Shown here: in pieces, positions 48,801 to 60,700 of the stretch
Numbering within the stretch: position 1 is the first letter of the stretch
How the letters are laid out: each line of letters opens with the position of its first letter
DNA from: Rotaria sp. Silwood1
Lineage: Eukaryota; Rotifera; Eurotatoria; Philodinida; Philodinidae
Direction: 5' to 3'
Assembly (NCBI GenBank): GCA_905250075.1
Contig: CAJNOP010000079.1
Location: forward strand, 1 to 64,000
Length of the DNA stretch: 64,000 nucleotides
Translations under genes and position numbers: made by a program
Notes under the pieces: model-generated
The model's database searches: none
What the model was told of the DNA's origin: nothing
What the model saw: the letters and a program-made list of their open reading frames with translations, nothing else

Positions 48801-51800
48801 GCTGTTTGACATACTGGTATTGCTGCTTGAGCTATTCATATATGAATACAAATAATTTTAGTCAATTTATTGTAAAAGAAAAAATCACTGACTTGGTGGC
48901 GATGTTGTTGTTGTGGTAGGTGACGCTAAAACGAAAAACAAAATTAATATTCGTTTTTCTTGTAAAAAAAACAAGAATCTTCTTCATTCAACTAAAATAT
49001 TGAAACTTATAGAAGCGTTTAGAAAAAGAAAAACTTACGACAAAGCATATTGAATGATATAACACGATGATTCGAGGTATCTGATATAACGAGATTTCCA
49101 TACGGATCAAATTGCATAGCATGTGGTGAATACATTGATGTTGATACAACTGTTGTGCCATAGGGAGCACCTGGATACCATTTTTGAACTCGGTCATTAT
49201 TGAAATCTAATATATACAGATAACCATACGGATCCATTGTAATTGAGGTTGGAGAATCAAATTGATATGACCATGGACCTGGATCACTTGTTGAACCAGC
49301 AACTGTTGTAGCAAGACTCGCACCTAAATTAGAATTTCTATTCAATATCAAATAAAGTTAACTGTGTATTTCTTTACCGAAATCCCATTTTTGAACCCTG
49401 TGATTTCCTCGATCAACAATATATGTCGAATTATTAGAAATATAGACTCCCCATGGACTTGATAATTTATCCGCTGTACTACCCACACCATTGCCACCAG
49501 CAACCTATAAATTAAATTAAATTCAAAATGGAAAGGAATTCTAAAATTACCAAAGCTCCATAAGTTGTATTAGACATAGACCATTTTGTTATTCTATGAT
49601 TACTACTTTCCGATATGTATATATTGTATTGACCATCAACAAACATTGCATAACTTACACCAATTTGATTATATCCTCCACCATTACCATTTCCACCAGC
49701 AACAATATAACCCATTGCATCTCCTAGTTGCCATTTTAAAACTCTATAATTTGCTGTATCTAATATAAACATCGTTCTATTACGAGTAACATGTAATCCA
49801 TATGGATTATAAAGTTGTGCTCGTGTGCTCCCCAAAGAGCCAGTGACACCAGCTACAGTATCTCCAACATTTGAGCCTTAAAATACACAGTCTATATAAT
49901 GTGATATATAAAAACTAATTTCTATACCTGGTGGATATCGTTGAATTCTATGATTAGTTAAATCAGCAATATACATATATCCATATCCATCAAAAGCAAT
50001 ACTTGTTGGATTATATAATAATGTTGTTGTTGAACCATATGTTCCCAAAGATCCCACTAGTGTAGAATATGTTTGATTCCAAACAGCAGTAGAACAAACT
50101 GGAACAGTTGCTTGAACTATTTCATATTAGAATTAATTGAAGACTTATTTCAAATATAAACTAACTTACATGCTGGTGCCGTCGTTGTTGTTGTTGTAGC
50201 AGCTTAAAATTAAAATAGAAAAAAAGTACATTTTTTCATTTCTCAAATTTTGAACAAAAATTTTCAATTATAAGGATTTAAATTATATTAAACTTACGAC
50301 ATGTCATAGCAAAAGATAGAATTCGATGACTCAATGAATCAGTAACAACAAGATTTCCTTGATTGTCAGCATGCAATCCATAAGGACTAGCCAGTGGTGT
50401 TGCGACTACTGTTATTCCATAAGTTGCACCAAGATACCATTTTTGAATTCGATCATTTGCAGAATCTAATACATATATATAACCATATGGATCAACAGTT
50501 ATGCCTGTTGGAGTATTTAATTGATATGCATATGGACCTGGATCACTAGTTGAACCAGCAATAGTAGTGGCACCGCTTGCTCCTGAAATATTTTAAATGA
50601 CTAACTTTAAATAATGAAATAGATCATACTCACCAGATTTCCAAAGCTGTACTCGGTGATTCGATGTATCACATATATACATTGATCCATTAACATCAAC
50701 ATAAATACCCCAAGGATTGTTTAATCTTTCTGATGTACTTCCAGCACCGTTTCCACCAGCAACCTATATATAAATAAGAAATCAAAATAAAATTAATAAA
50801 TTACAAAGATGTACCAATATTCCTGATGTTGTATTTGTTGTTAACCATAATGTAACTCTATGATTACCATATTCAGATACATAGACATTCGATTGACTAT
50901 CAACAAACATGCCATGACTTGTTGTTATTTGAGTAAATGCTGCACCAGCTCCATTTCCACCAGCAACAACATAACCGAATGGATCACCAAATTGCCATCG
51001 TAAAACTCGATAATTACTTGTATCTAATATATACATTGTTCGGTTCGAATCAACATAAATTGCATGTGGACTATTCAATTGAGCGTAGGCACTACCAGCA
51101 GAACCTGAACTTCCAGCAATAGTTATACCTGTTGTTGTTCCTAAAAAACAAAAAAAATCCAAAAGTTAATTTGAATATGCAAGATAATTAAAATATGAAA
51201 TTTACCGCGAGGAAAGTATTGAATTCTATGATTACTTGTATCAACAACATATAAGCTTTGATACCCATCCAAAACAGCATCATACGGACTACTTAATAAT
51301 GTGGATGTTGCTCCGCTGCTTCCTGTTATACCAGCCAATATTGAAAATGTTTGATTCCATTGGGCTGTTGCACATATTGGCCTTGGTGATGATGCTTTTC
51401 AATCAGAATTAAATATTAATTATCTAGAAAATGAATAAACGCATAACTCACTCGGTGCAAGTGTTGACGTTGTTGTTGTAGCAGCTAAAATTTAAAAATA
51501 TATCGTATGAATAGAAAATACGATAGTATAATTTTAATATACCACAAAATACACGAAAGGATAAAATTCGATGATTAGAACTATCAGCTACAACAAGATT
51601 TTTAAGAAGATCAAATTGCATTCCATAGGGATTAGAAAAAGATGCTGCTATAATGGTTGTTCCATAAATTGCACTCGGATACCATTTTTGAATTCGATCA
51701 TTTCCAAAATCCAATATATACAAATAACCATATTGATCTAACAATATTGATGTTGGACTACTCAATTGATAAGACCATGGACCTGCATCACCAGTTTTAC

Positions 51801-54800
51801 CCGCAACAGTTGTGCCACTTATTGCTCCTATTTAGATATTCATTAACTACAATCAAATTTATATATTACTTACCATTAACCCAAAATTGTACTCGATGAT
51901 TACTTCTATCAACAATGTACATCGCTTGATTAGAATCAACATAAATACCCCAAGGACTATTTAATCTTTCTGAAGAACTTCCAGCACCATTTCCACCAGC
52001 AACCTTAAATTAAATGATAAAACAAATAAAATGAAAATGTTAAACAATAAATACACACTAATATTCCTGATGTTGTATTACTTGATAACCATAATGTAAC
52101 TCTGTGATTATTAGATTCAGATACATAAATATTCGATTGACTGTCAACAAACATAGCATAACTTGCACCTATTTGAGTATATGCTGCACCGTTACCATTT
52201 CCACCAGCAACAACATATCCCAATGGATCACCAAATTGCCATCGTAAAACTCGATAATTACTTGTATCTAATATATACATGGCTCGATGTGAATCAACAT
52301 AGATTGCATATGGATTATATAATTCAGCATAAGTACTACCATAAGAACCTGAACTTCCAGCTATAGTGGTACCTATTGATGTTCCTAAAAAAAGAAAAAT
52401 AAACGAAAATTTAATATTCATGTGCATATGTATCAGACAAAATCAAATATGCAATATACCACGAGGATAATATTGAATTCTATGATTAGTTCTATCAGCA
52501 ACATATAAATTTTGATATCCATCAAAATAAATATTATATGGATTGTATAATAAAGTTGTTGAAGTTCCTGCACTTCCTGTTATACCAGCCAATATTGAAA
52601 ATGTTTGATTCCATTGAGGTGTTGAACACAATGAAGCTTGTGTTGATGCTATTCAATATAAAAAAGAATCAAATCTATATTGTAATAAATGTTTTAAAAA
52701 CTAACTTGGTGGTGATGCTGTTGTTGTTGTAGCATTAGCTAAAATCGAAATAAAGAATTGTTTATTTCAAAGAATAAAATTTATATGTAAAGCTCAAAAT
52801 GAACTAACGACATGTCATAGAAAAAGATAAAATTCTATAGTTGAATGTATCACTAATAACAATATTTCCACGAAGATCAAATATTAATCCATATGGAGTA
52901 CTCATCGATGTTGATATAACTGTTGTTCCATAATCTGCTCCTGGTAGCCATTTTTGAACCCGTGAATTTCCAGCATCCAAAATGTACATGTAACCATATG
53001 GATCAAGAGTGATGGCAGTAGGATTATTGAATAGGTATGACCAAGGACCTGAAACACTTGTTGAACCAGCTACAGTTATTCCTGATAGTGCTCCTAAAAA
53101 AATGATTTGTTTATTTAAATTACAGGAAACATTTCTAATTTACCTGAATACCAAAGTTGTACTCTATGATTCGACCTGTCAACCACGTAAACTGCTTGAT
53201 TTGAATCAACATAGATTCCCCATGGGCGATATAGTCTCTCTGGTGTACTTCCAGAACCATAACCACCAGCAATCTTAAATAAAAATCAAATCAAATCAAT
53301 ACGACAATTTTTATAGTTAATAAATAAAATACCAAAGTTCCAGCTGATGTATTAGTTGGTGACCATAGTGTAACTCTGTGATTTGCATATTCTGATATAT
53401 AAATATTATATTGATTATCAATAAACATAGAATAACTAGTATCAATTTGCGTTAATGCTGCTCCACAACCATGATCACCGGCAACAGGAAAACCAAGTGG
53501 ATCTCCAGGAGTCCATCGAAGTACCCGACAATTACTTGTATCTAATATATACATTATTTGATTTGCATCAACATAAATGCTTGATGGATTATTTAATTGA
53601 GAATAACTTGAACCACCATTTGATGTTACACCTGCAACTGTTGTCGCTGTTGTTGAACCTATTTTAACATAATAATAATAATAATAAATCATTTATTTTA
53701 AAATTCTTAATTTATTTTAACCTCTTGGAAAATATTGAATTCTATCATTATAATTATCAACAACATAAAGATTTCCATATATATCAATAAATGAACTATA
53801 TGGGTGGTAAAGTAAAGTTGATGATGTTCCAGCATTTCCTGATGATCCAGCTAAAACTGTAAAACTTTGATTCCAAGCAGCTGTTTGACACATCGGAATG
53901 GTTACTTGAGCTATTGAAATAAAGAAAGAATTCATATACTCAAATAATATAAAATAATTAGGAGACGTTACGTGTTGGTAGTGTTGTTGTTGTTGCATTC
54001 GGTGCTGAAATCAATAAAATTTATTTATAAAAATTTGTTAAGAAGAATAACGTTTTTGAATATTAATAAAAAACTTACGACAATACATAGCAAATGAAAT
54101 AATTCGATGATTACTATTATCAGCTACAATCATATTTCCATTACCATCAAAAGTTAATCCTCGTGGACTAGACATTGGTGCTGCTACAACAGTTATTCCG
54201 TATTCTGCACCGGGAACCCAACGTGTAATTCTACTATTGCCAGCATCGAGTATATAAAGATAATTATGTTGATCATAAATCACCGATGATGGATTACTTA
54301 GTTGATATGGCCATGGACCCGATACACCTGACCGACCAGCCACTGTGATACCTATAGCTGCACCTATTTAATAAGATTATAAATAAAAGATTGTTAATTA
54401 TATCGAATAAATCTAACGAACCAGGGTACCATAGTTGAATACGGTGGTTGTAATTATCAGCAATATATAAATTTCCGGCATTGTCAATATAAATGCCAAG
54501 AGGGTAATAAAGCTGGTATGATGCTCCTCCAGCTCCGTATCCACCGGCAACCTGAAATATTTAAAAGATTAAAAAATAAAGCAATAAAAAAGACAAGTAC
54601 CGCTTGACTCATATTTGGATTTCCAGCTGGCCATAAAGCAACACGATGATTTCCGTAATCTGATACGTATATATTAGTGGATGAATCAATAAACATTGAA
54701 TAACTTGTCGATATTTGGTTATATGCTCCACCGTTACCACGACCACCAGCTACTACTGCAACATTGCTATTATTCCAACGCAATATCCGATAATTGCTAG

Positions 54801-55079
54801 TATCCAGTATATATAGAACATTATTATTGTCAACATAAATATCACATGGATTATTTAAAGTTAAACCTGGAACGGTTGTTGCTGTTGCTGATCCACCAGC
54901 AAATTTTTGAATGCGATTGTTACTCTGATCAGCGACATACAGTATATTACCGGGACCATACAAAGCACGATATGGATAATAAAGTGCTGTTGCTGTACTT
55001 GCTGCTTGACCTGATATACCTGCTAATGTTCGAAAAGTATTATTCCAAGCGGCTGTTGGACATGTTACTGTTGATTGGG
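38535..55079 (-). CDS. Giant modular NHL-repeat protein: 13 tandem beta-propellers
   Basis: Hand splicing of 65 GT-AG exons gives one open frame of about 4,147 residues plus stop. It is built of 13 modules of about 321 residues. Each has six NHL repeats (pattern: hydrophobic-Pro, V-D, G-x-hydrophobic-Y-hydrophobic-xD-x-x-N-x-R-hydrophobic-x-x-W/F), fitting one six-bladed beta-propeller. Modules open with C-x-x-A-x-W-N and close with a Cys (TCR/LCR type), so one Cys stands at each end of every module. Propellers are joined by 11-residue Thr/Pro-rich linkers (for example PPTTTTTVAPS), suggesting mucin-type O-glycosylation outside the cell. NHL propellers bind protein, RNA or glycans; the ligand here is unknown. 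The first exon (signal peptide or membrane anchor) was not found: exon 55079 starts in phase 1 after an acceptor, so the true start lies upstream. The last exon is five bases (38535-38539), giving a stop right after LLFRC-V. Confidence 0.88.
39933..41139 (-). repeat. NHL module 12
   Basis: Exons: linker 41110-41139, i 40857-41045, ii 40467-40792, iii 40268-40397, iv 39933-40216. The linker is 30 nt, one codon short (PVTTTSAPLS). Opens LCSTAVWN, closes NILCR. Confidence 0.85.
41192..42394 (-). repeat. NHL module 11
   Basis: Exons: linker 42362-42394, i 42113-42301, ii 41719-42044, iii 41538-41667, iv 41192-41479. Exon iv is 288 nt, one codon longer than usual. Opens LCSAATWN, closes SVYCR. 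Confidence 0.85.
42462..43661 (-). repeat. NHL module 10
   Basis: Exons: linker 43629-43661, i 43373-43561, ii 42990-43315, iii 42798-42927, iv 42462-42746. Opens ICATAVWN, closes GLLCR. Canonical lengths throughout. Confidence 0.85.
43750..44953 (-). repeat. NHL module 9
   Basis: Exons: linker 44921-44953, i 44679-44867, ii 44299-44624, iii 44101-44230, iv 43750-44034. The linker is a run of about six ACA codons. A (TA)n run lies in the intron between ii and iii. Opens LCATAIWN, closes ALLCR. Confidence 0.85.
45042..46247 (-). repeat. NHL module 8
   Basis: Exons: linker 46215-46247 (reads PASTSTTPAPA), i 45956-46144, ii 45576-45901, iii 45380-45509, iv 45042-45326. Opens LCPTATWN, closes SVMCR. 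Confidence 0.85.
46347..47553 (-). repeat. NHL module 7
   Basis: Exons: linker 47521-47553, i 47272-47460, ii 46877-47202, iii 46687-46816, iv 46347-46631. The intron before the linker (47554-47738) is 185 nt, longer than most. Opens LCSTASWN, closes SLTCR. Confidence 0.85.
47739..48925 (-). repeat. NHL module 6
   Basis: Exons: linker 48893-48925, i 48643-48831, ii 48268-48593, iii 48078-48207, iv 47739-48023. Opens VCQTAIWN, closes NVACR. Exon ii is nearly the same as in modules 7 and 8 (GGNGNGGAYTQIG). Confidence 0.85.
49039..50202 (-). repeat. NHL module 5
   Basis: Exons: linker 50170-50202, i 49928-50116, ii 49551-49876, iii 49378-49504, iv 49039-49323. Exon iii is 127 nt rather than 130, an in-frame loss of one codon. 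Opens VCSTAVWN, closes NMLCR. Confidence 0.85.
50298..51484 (-). repeat. NHL module 4
   Basis: Exons: linker 51452-51484, i 51206-51394, ii 50815-51140, iii 50634-50763, iv 50298-50582. Opens ICATAQWN, closes AMTCR. All exon lengths are canonical. Confidence 0.85.
51543..52738 (-). repeat. NHL module 3
   Basis: Exons: linker 52706-52738, i 52460-52648, ii 52059-52384, iii 51874-52003, iv 51543-51827. Exon iv ends VFCG instead of the usual CR, keeping the terminal Cys. Exon ii is very close to that of module 4. Confidence 0.85.
52809..54004 (-). repeat. NHL module 2
   Basis: Exons: linker 53972-54004, i 53722-53910, ii 53333-53658, iii 53144-53273, iv 52809-53093. It carries two extra Cys in exon ii (TSNCRVLRW and DHGCGAALT) not seen in most modules. 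Opens MCQTAAWN, closes SMTCR. Confidence 0.85.
54079..55079 (-). repeat. NHL module 1 (most N-terminal)
   Basis: Exons: 54601-55079 (i and ii fused), 54422-54551 (iii), 54079-54363 (iv). It is the only module in which exons i and ii are one exon of 479 nt, 36 nt shorter than the pair elsewhere, and it has no linker exon before it in the visible part. It begins with CPTAAWN and ends AMYCR. It is also the most diverged in sequence. Confidence 0.85.
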
Positions 55080-56729
55080 CTAAAATTATAAATAAGATTT
55101 AAGCATTAAATATAACAAATATAAATTAGATTTCATGAAACCATCACAATTATCGTTTTCAAGAGACTTTTTATGACCTAGATTCAGAATAAATCCGATA
55201 AACTATATGAAATAGGGATCATCAAAATCATACTCATAGTATATCATGCAAAAGAGTTTCTTATTATGCTATCACAATACATATGAATAAATACAACTAG
55301 ATTATCATAAACTAGAAAGTATTCTCTAGAGAAATTTGACATTATGTTTAAATAGTATCAACTGAGTAACAGTACAATCAGAGAAAGATAATTGTGTATA
55401 TCTGTGAAATATCAAACAACTTATATCACAGCTTCATGGCTAAGTGTTGTACTTATTAAAACTGTAAGCATTCGGCATTATTAGTGATCATATCAGATGT
55501 GAATAAGTTCTTTTTTTACCGAGTTTTTTCCTGAAGTCAACATAATATCTGTGGCTTTTTTTAAGTTACATAAAGAATGACATCTTGAATCAGAGATGAA
55601 CCCTGTTTTGTGGAACCGTTTAATAAAACTGATCTCACCCCTCTATGAATGATAACTAAAAAAAACAGACTACACACACTATTTAAATCGTTAACAGTAA
55701 GCCTTGAAGCGTTGCTGATCATAAAAGGACTCTCTGGATTTAGTTTTTATTAACTTGAATTTCGAGGAGGTCACATAGATTATAAGCTATCAAACTTTTT
55801 CTCGACTAAGTATCTCAGCTCAAGGCTAATAGAAGACTATCAGATAATACATTTAGCTCTCAGTTGTCTGTGTTGTCTTGCTTATCTTCAAGTTCTTTTT
55901 GTTTCGTATTGTACAGTTTGAGAATCGTATAGCTACTAGTAGTAGTAGACCGTCTAGATATATAACGACCCATACTATTTATAGAAAGGTATATATAATT
56001 GCTATAGTTCTTTGGGACTTTGAAATCACAATGTTTTATGGAAAAGCAGTATACATCTTTACTTCCTGTCTTACAATTTCTTTTCAAATATATCATGAGT
56101 ACTATAGTTTCGTTTGAATTTAGAAAGAATTCTAATAGGTCATTGTATGCAACCGAGTAGCAATCCAGAAGAGAAAACTATAAGACCAGAACCGTTTTTT
56201 TGCGAATACTGTGTTTTCATATAACAATAATGTTTACACACAAGTGTGCTTATTAAAATGAACACTTAAGTTAAATGGGTTACTTGCCATTGTCCGATAT
56301 AAGAATGACCTATTTAATCTCGTTTTCCTATCCTCATCCCACCCCGGAGTTGCAATTGAAACAACGAGGAAAATTTTCTTTGTGAGAAACGAAATGCAAT
56401 ATCGATTAAAATAACTGCTATTATCTTAAATTTACGCTAGAACTCTGTCTAGTTGTAAATAGAATGGTCCACCTTCCGCGAAGAAATTGAATTAAACATC
56501 TGTTGAACTGTCCTGTTGATGTCTAGAGAGAAAACAAAGCTTGTTTTGAAATTAGAGTCAACTGCTCAATCCACTTGACGCAATTTTCAACAAATATTAC
56601 CGAGGTACAAAATAATTCTTATAAAATATTTGAAAAAGCTAACTTGAGAGACTTTTCTTTACATGTTGAAATAGTGAAGACGTATGTATTGTGAATCAGA
56701 GTTGGCAGCCTGTACTTTAAAAGACCCAC
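55080..56729. other. Upstream of the NHL gene; first exon(s) not identified
   Basis: An acceptor-like ataattttag directly precedes 55079, so an upstream exon ending in phase 1 must exist. No minus-strand frame here shows a clear signal peptide or membrane segment. A 78-codon minus-strand frame at 55860-56096 looks non-coding. The start may lie farther upstream. Confidence 0.4.
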
Positions 56730-56797
56730 AGAATAATAAACTCTACTAAAAACAATTCATGAGGCTAATAAGCTCTCTCCTTAGGGTTTATTATTCT
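56730..56797. repeat. 12-bp perfect inverted repeat
   Basis: agaataataaac (56730-56741) and gtttattattct (56786-56797) form perfect arms separated by 44 bp. It could be a small foldback element tip or chance in AT-rich DNA. Confidence 0.4.
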
Positions 56798-57741
56798 ACG
56801 GTATTTTTACAGTGCAGCGATGCTACCTGTAGCATCAAACAGTCCTGCAAGAGTTGGCATTGAACATCGTAAAATACTCCGCAGAGCCTTACCGCAAAAA
56901 AGCCCTAAACGGTTCTCTTTTTAGGCTTAATATGTAGAGTCTTTTCTATTCATTTCTCAACACCGTTGTGGCTATTACGCATCAATCAGAAACCAACTGG
57001 GACTCTCTTGTAAAAAGGCTCTGCAGGCTATCCGACAATTGTCCGATGTCAACTGTTGCAGGGCTTTGTGGTACTCAGTATGTAGTTTAAAACCATACAA
57101 CTCCAATTTCTGTAGATCAAGCTTTTCTCGAGAATGGGTCGCTCCAAAAAGCATGATTTTGTTGAATGCATGCTCATTGAGATTTCTCTCTCTCTCTGGT
57201 CAAAATTCCAAGTCTGTAACGTGAGCCGGTCATGAAATATGTCTATGACATAAAAAACTGAAAATGATAATTTTTTTCGTGTACACGATACTATGGGTGA
57301 ACTCATCAACCGCTTATCTACAGGCACTCATTGTATTATGGTAGATACCCAAACCTCCAATTTCTTCACATGGAAAGTTTTAAGTTAAACAAGTATATAC
57401 CTGTTGGGATACAAATGTCACCAAAAAATCGCGAAAATTCTTTCAGGTTAAAAAAGTACGGACCGTTGCCAACCAGAAAGCTCGACATATTGGTAGGACA
57501 TTGGAAACACGAATCCGATGATCAGATCCGCTGCCTAGGTTTTTCCAGTTTCTGTCGGAAACGACCGCAACCGGCAAAACGAGCCACCTCATCCGATCCA
57601 CGGATCTCACCGCCACAATCATTATCCTGTGTGTGCTCTTTTTGTGACGGTGGCCTTAGAAACCTCTAAATATTTCGAAAACAAACAATATTTGCTTCGA
57701 AGAGATCATGACAAATGCTGCTGACACTTGCCCGTATAAAC

Positions 57742-57780
57742 ATATAAAAGCTAGCCAAATCGGCGATCGACAATTCAGTA
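57742..57780 (+). promoter_or_regulatory. TATA box plus initiator-like sequence
   Basis: atataaaag at 57742-57750 lies about 32 bases before ttcagta (57774-57780), the spacing of a metazoan TATA-initiator core promoter. It sits just after a locally GC-richer stretch (57480-57660). No recognisable open frame follows, so its target is unknown. It could belong to a degraded gene or element. Confidence 0.3.
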
Positions 57781-60700
57781 GCATCGGTCGGAGCTGGCTC
57801 TGGCTTACATGGGGTAGTCCATAAAATTATACGTAACTGAAAACTGTTTGATGTGTACTAAACATTAATACAAGCTTCCAAAGAACACTATTATGACATT
57901 CAGATTTTGGTAGCACAAACATTTTTGCATATAGGTCATAAAAATTTTTTTAATATTTTCCACCGTCGAAGACTTTCACGCTTTCAACTACTGTTAATCA
58001 ATAGGATAACTATCGAATATCATCAGAAACTCAACTTTATGCTATGCTTTGCGAAAAACAGACAGACCTATTTTTTACTCGAAGGCTAGACAAAGTTTCT
58101 TTACATTTGAAGGTTTTCATTATTGAAAAAAAAACCATGAGATTCGTTCTACTTTTATGAGTTTATTTTCAAAATATCTCGAACTTCAATTATCCAGAGA
58201 AACCTATAGTCTAAATATAAAGAAATTAAGTCTAAAAATGAGAGCAAACTATAGTCTGAGTCTTTACAAATCGAAGAAAGTTTATCAGGAACATGGGAAC
58301 ACATAAGGACACATCACTGAATCGATAAGAGGAGAGAACTATCGTTTCCGTTGCAACCTTACTATCGCAAGCCAGTATTTCTGACAATAAGATTCTCACA
58401 TTGCCCGGGATGTTTCCATTCAAAACATGAAAAGTCATTTTTTTTCATGCATATTCTTAGGTCATACCGAACTGCAAATGCATTTTACTACATCTGTACA
58501 CAACAGTTATGAAGATTTAGAATGAGTTCCATGTTAGTACATGGTAGACAAGGAGTTAAAAATTGTTTTGAAGGTGAACAGAAGTTTCAGATAATATTCT
58601 GCAAAAGCATTGTCTTTCGCTTGTGGATGGGCCTCTTCTTTTTCACGGGGATCGTTTTGATATTCCAGTGAACATATAGATGTATTATTAAAACACAAAC
58701 AACATCTATATGATCATATTGAAAATAGCGCATGATCAGTTCCTATTTCAAATTGATCTATCTTTCAACATCCAATAGAGTAGAACACAGAAAGTCGTAG
58801 TTTTTATAAAATTTTAGGTTGTAAAGCGGCAGAATTGAATGAACTTAAAAAGTCAGATACATCCTTTGACCTGTCTTGGTCTGGATGCTGAAAAGTAGCC
58901 TACTGACCATTCTATTATGAATATTAATTATAATTAAAATAGTTTCAAATATTTTCAGTCTTTTTAAGGGAGAAAACGTAATAAAAAATCGAAATACGTA
59001 CTATGTATTGATTCCGGAAAAACTCTGAATTGAAAAAATAGAAACAAATCAATATTGAAAAGAAAATCTTGAAATAGACTTACAAGAGCAGTAATACGAC
59101 AACATACAATTGATATTGTAGTTGGATTTTCATTGCTAAAACACAAATTAGAAATAGTATTTCAAAAAAATGTTTATTAATCTAAAATATAAATAATATT
59201 GTCATTTGGTATGCTAGATAAATTTATATGAAGTAACTAATAGTCTATTTGTTCGACACTGTTGTTGGATCGTTGTTATTTAAATGTTTGTCGCGATGAA
59301 AGTGAAAAATATATATGAAAGTGAGAAAGAAATTGCTTGTTTTTTAAATATCTCGTCTCCTTTTAAGTGAATTTCGTTAATGGAAGAGTAACAAAACAAA
59401 TTTCAATCATCAAAAGAAAAAAGCTTTTAGCAAAAAGAGACAGATACCATTAACATAAAAAAAAAGAAATTGATCAAAACAACACTTTCTCATACTTCCA
59501 TTACGTAGTGCATTTTATTGATTTTCACTCTGTTTTTTCACATTCAATTATGAAACAAAAAGAAAAGATTGCAGCTCCACGAAAATGCATCGAAAAATTT
59601 GAGAGAAAGTTCACGCGATGTTTTTGAAACACTTTAATTTTTATCATTCAAACTGGCGTTGCTACTCAAAATTTACTTTTTTTTTCGAATAATTTATTAT
59701 AAAAATGAATTAATCTTAAAAATTATTTTTGTCATAAAAGTTCTCATAATGATGATTGATTACAATAGCCTATAGACGCATATTTTTTATTTCAAAAAAA
59801 AATCTTGTTCATTTTCTTATTCGCACTTCTTCTTTCTCATTGTTCAAAATTTCATTTTTTATCGAATTTTGAAATATTATCTTTCAATAGGCACACATGT
59901 ATATAAACTAGATGTATCGAAGACATCCTTCTATTTCAGATAAACCTATTCTAGTCACGTATTTTGACTTTATCTGTTTTTAATATTAACAACAGTGCAA
60001 CGTATTGACAAAAATCTGGTGTGTTCATGAAAGAGTTGTGTAGATGATAGCAACTTCGGTGCGCGGACAGAATATGGTTCGTGCGCTTGTGGGCTATCAG
60101 AAGAGCCTCAAGAACCTATCCTATAGGTTATATACAATGATGTTAAGTTTGATGCATATGCCTCCCCGTGGGTTCGGGACGAAATTTGCCTTCGTTTTGA
60201 TAAGTTTCTTACGATTTATTCAGGTTTTCTCACAGAATCCTTTTATTTTCTTATATGTATATAACGTTAGTATAGTACGATTAAATCCCTGCTTGCGATA
60301 TTAAGATTTTGCTCTCTGTGAGGCTTCTAACAAGTTGATAGGTGTCTAGTGAAGTCTTGTAGGAAAGTTAGGAGATGTTGTCTGAAACCGAACAGATTCT
60401 ATGAGAAATAGGTATGATACCACAGAAGCCCACCGAAACGTCCTCAGAAACGGCCGCATCCTACCCAAATCGAATATTCCAATGATTCGATTTGAGTTAC
60501 ATACCATAAGTTCCAGAATGCTTCGCATCGGGTGTTTATGTTCTTTTATGGAGTTTCCCGCCGTTTTCTTCTAGTTCCAGTGGGATTTAGGTAGTTTCAT
60601 ATTGAGTTTCCATTTCGGAATTATGTTAGGAAAAAACTCCTTTGCGGTACGGTGACTTTTCGAACCAGAATCAGAGATTGAAATGAACGACCTAGCGAAG

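Noticed and set aside
38567..55091. Plus-strand frames opposite the NHL exons, rich in His, Gln and Leu
   Set aside because: They are antisense shadows of the NHL repeats.
57049..57327. A 92-codon minus-strand frame
   Set aside because: No motif, no homologue recognised and no splice support.
57331..57669. A 112-codon plus-strand frame
   Set aside because: It is open because of locally higher GC. It has no recognisable motif and no exon context.
60044..60304. An 86-codon plus-strand frame with a hydrophobic end
   Set aside because: The single hydrophobic run comes from T-rich DNA; there is no other sign of a gene.
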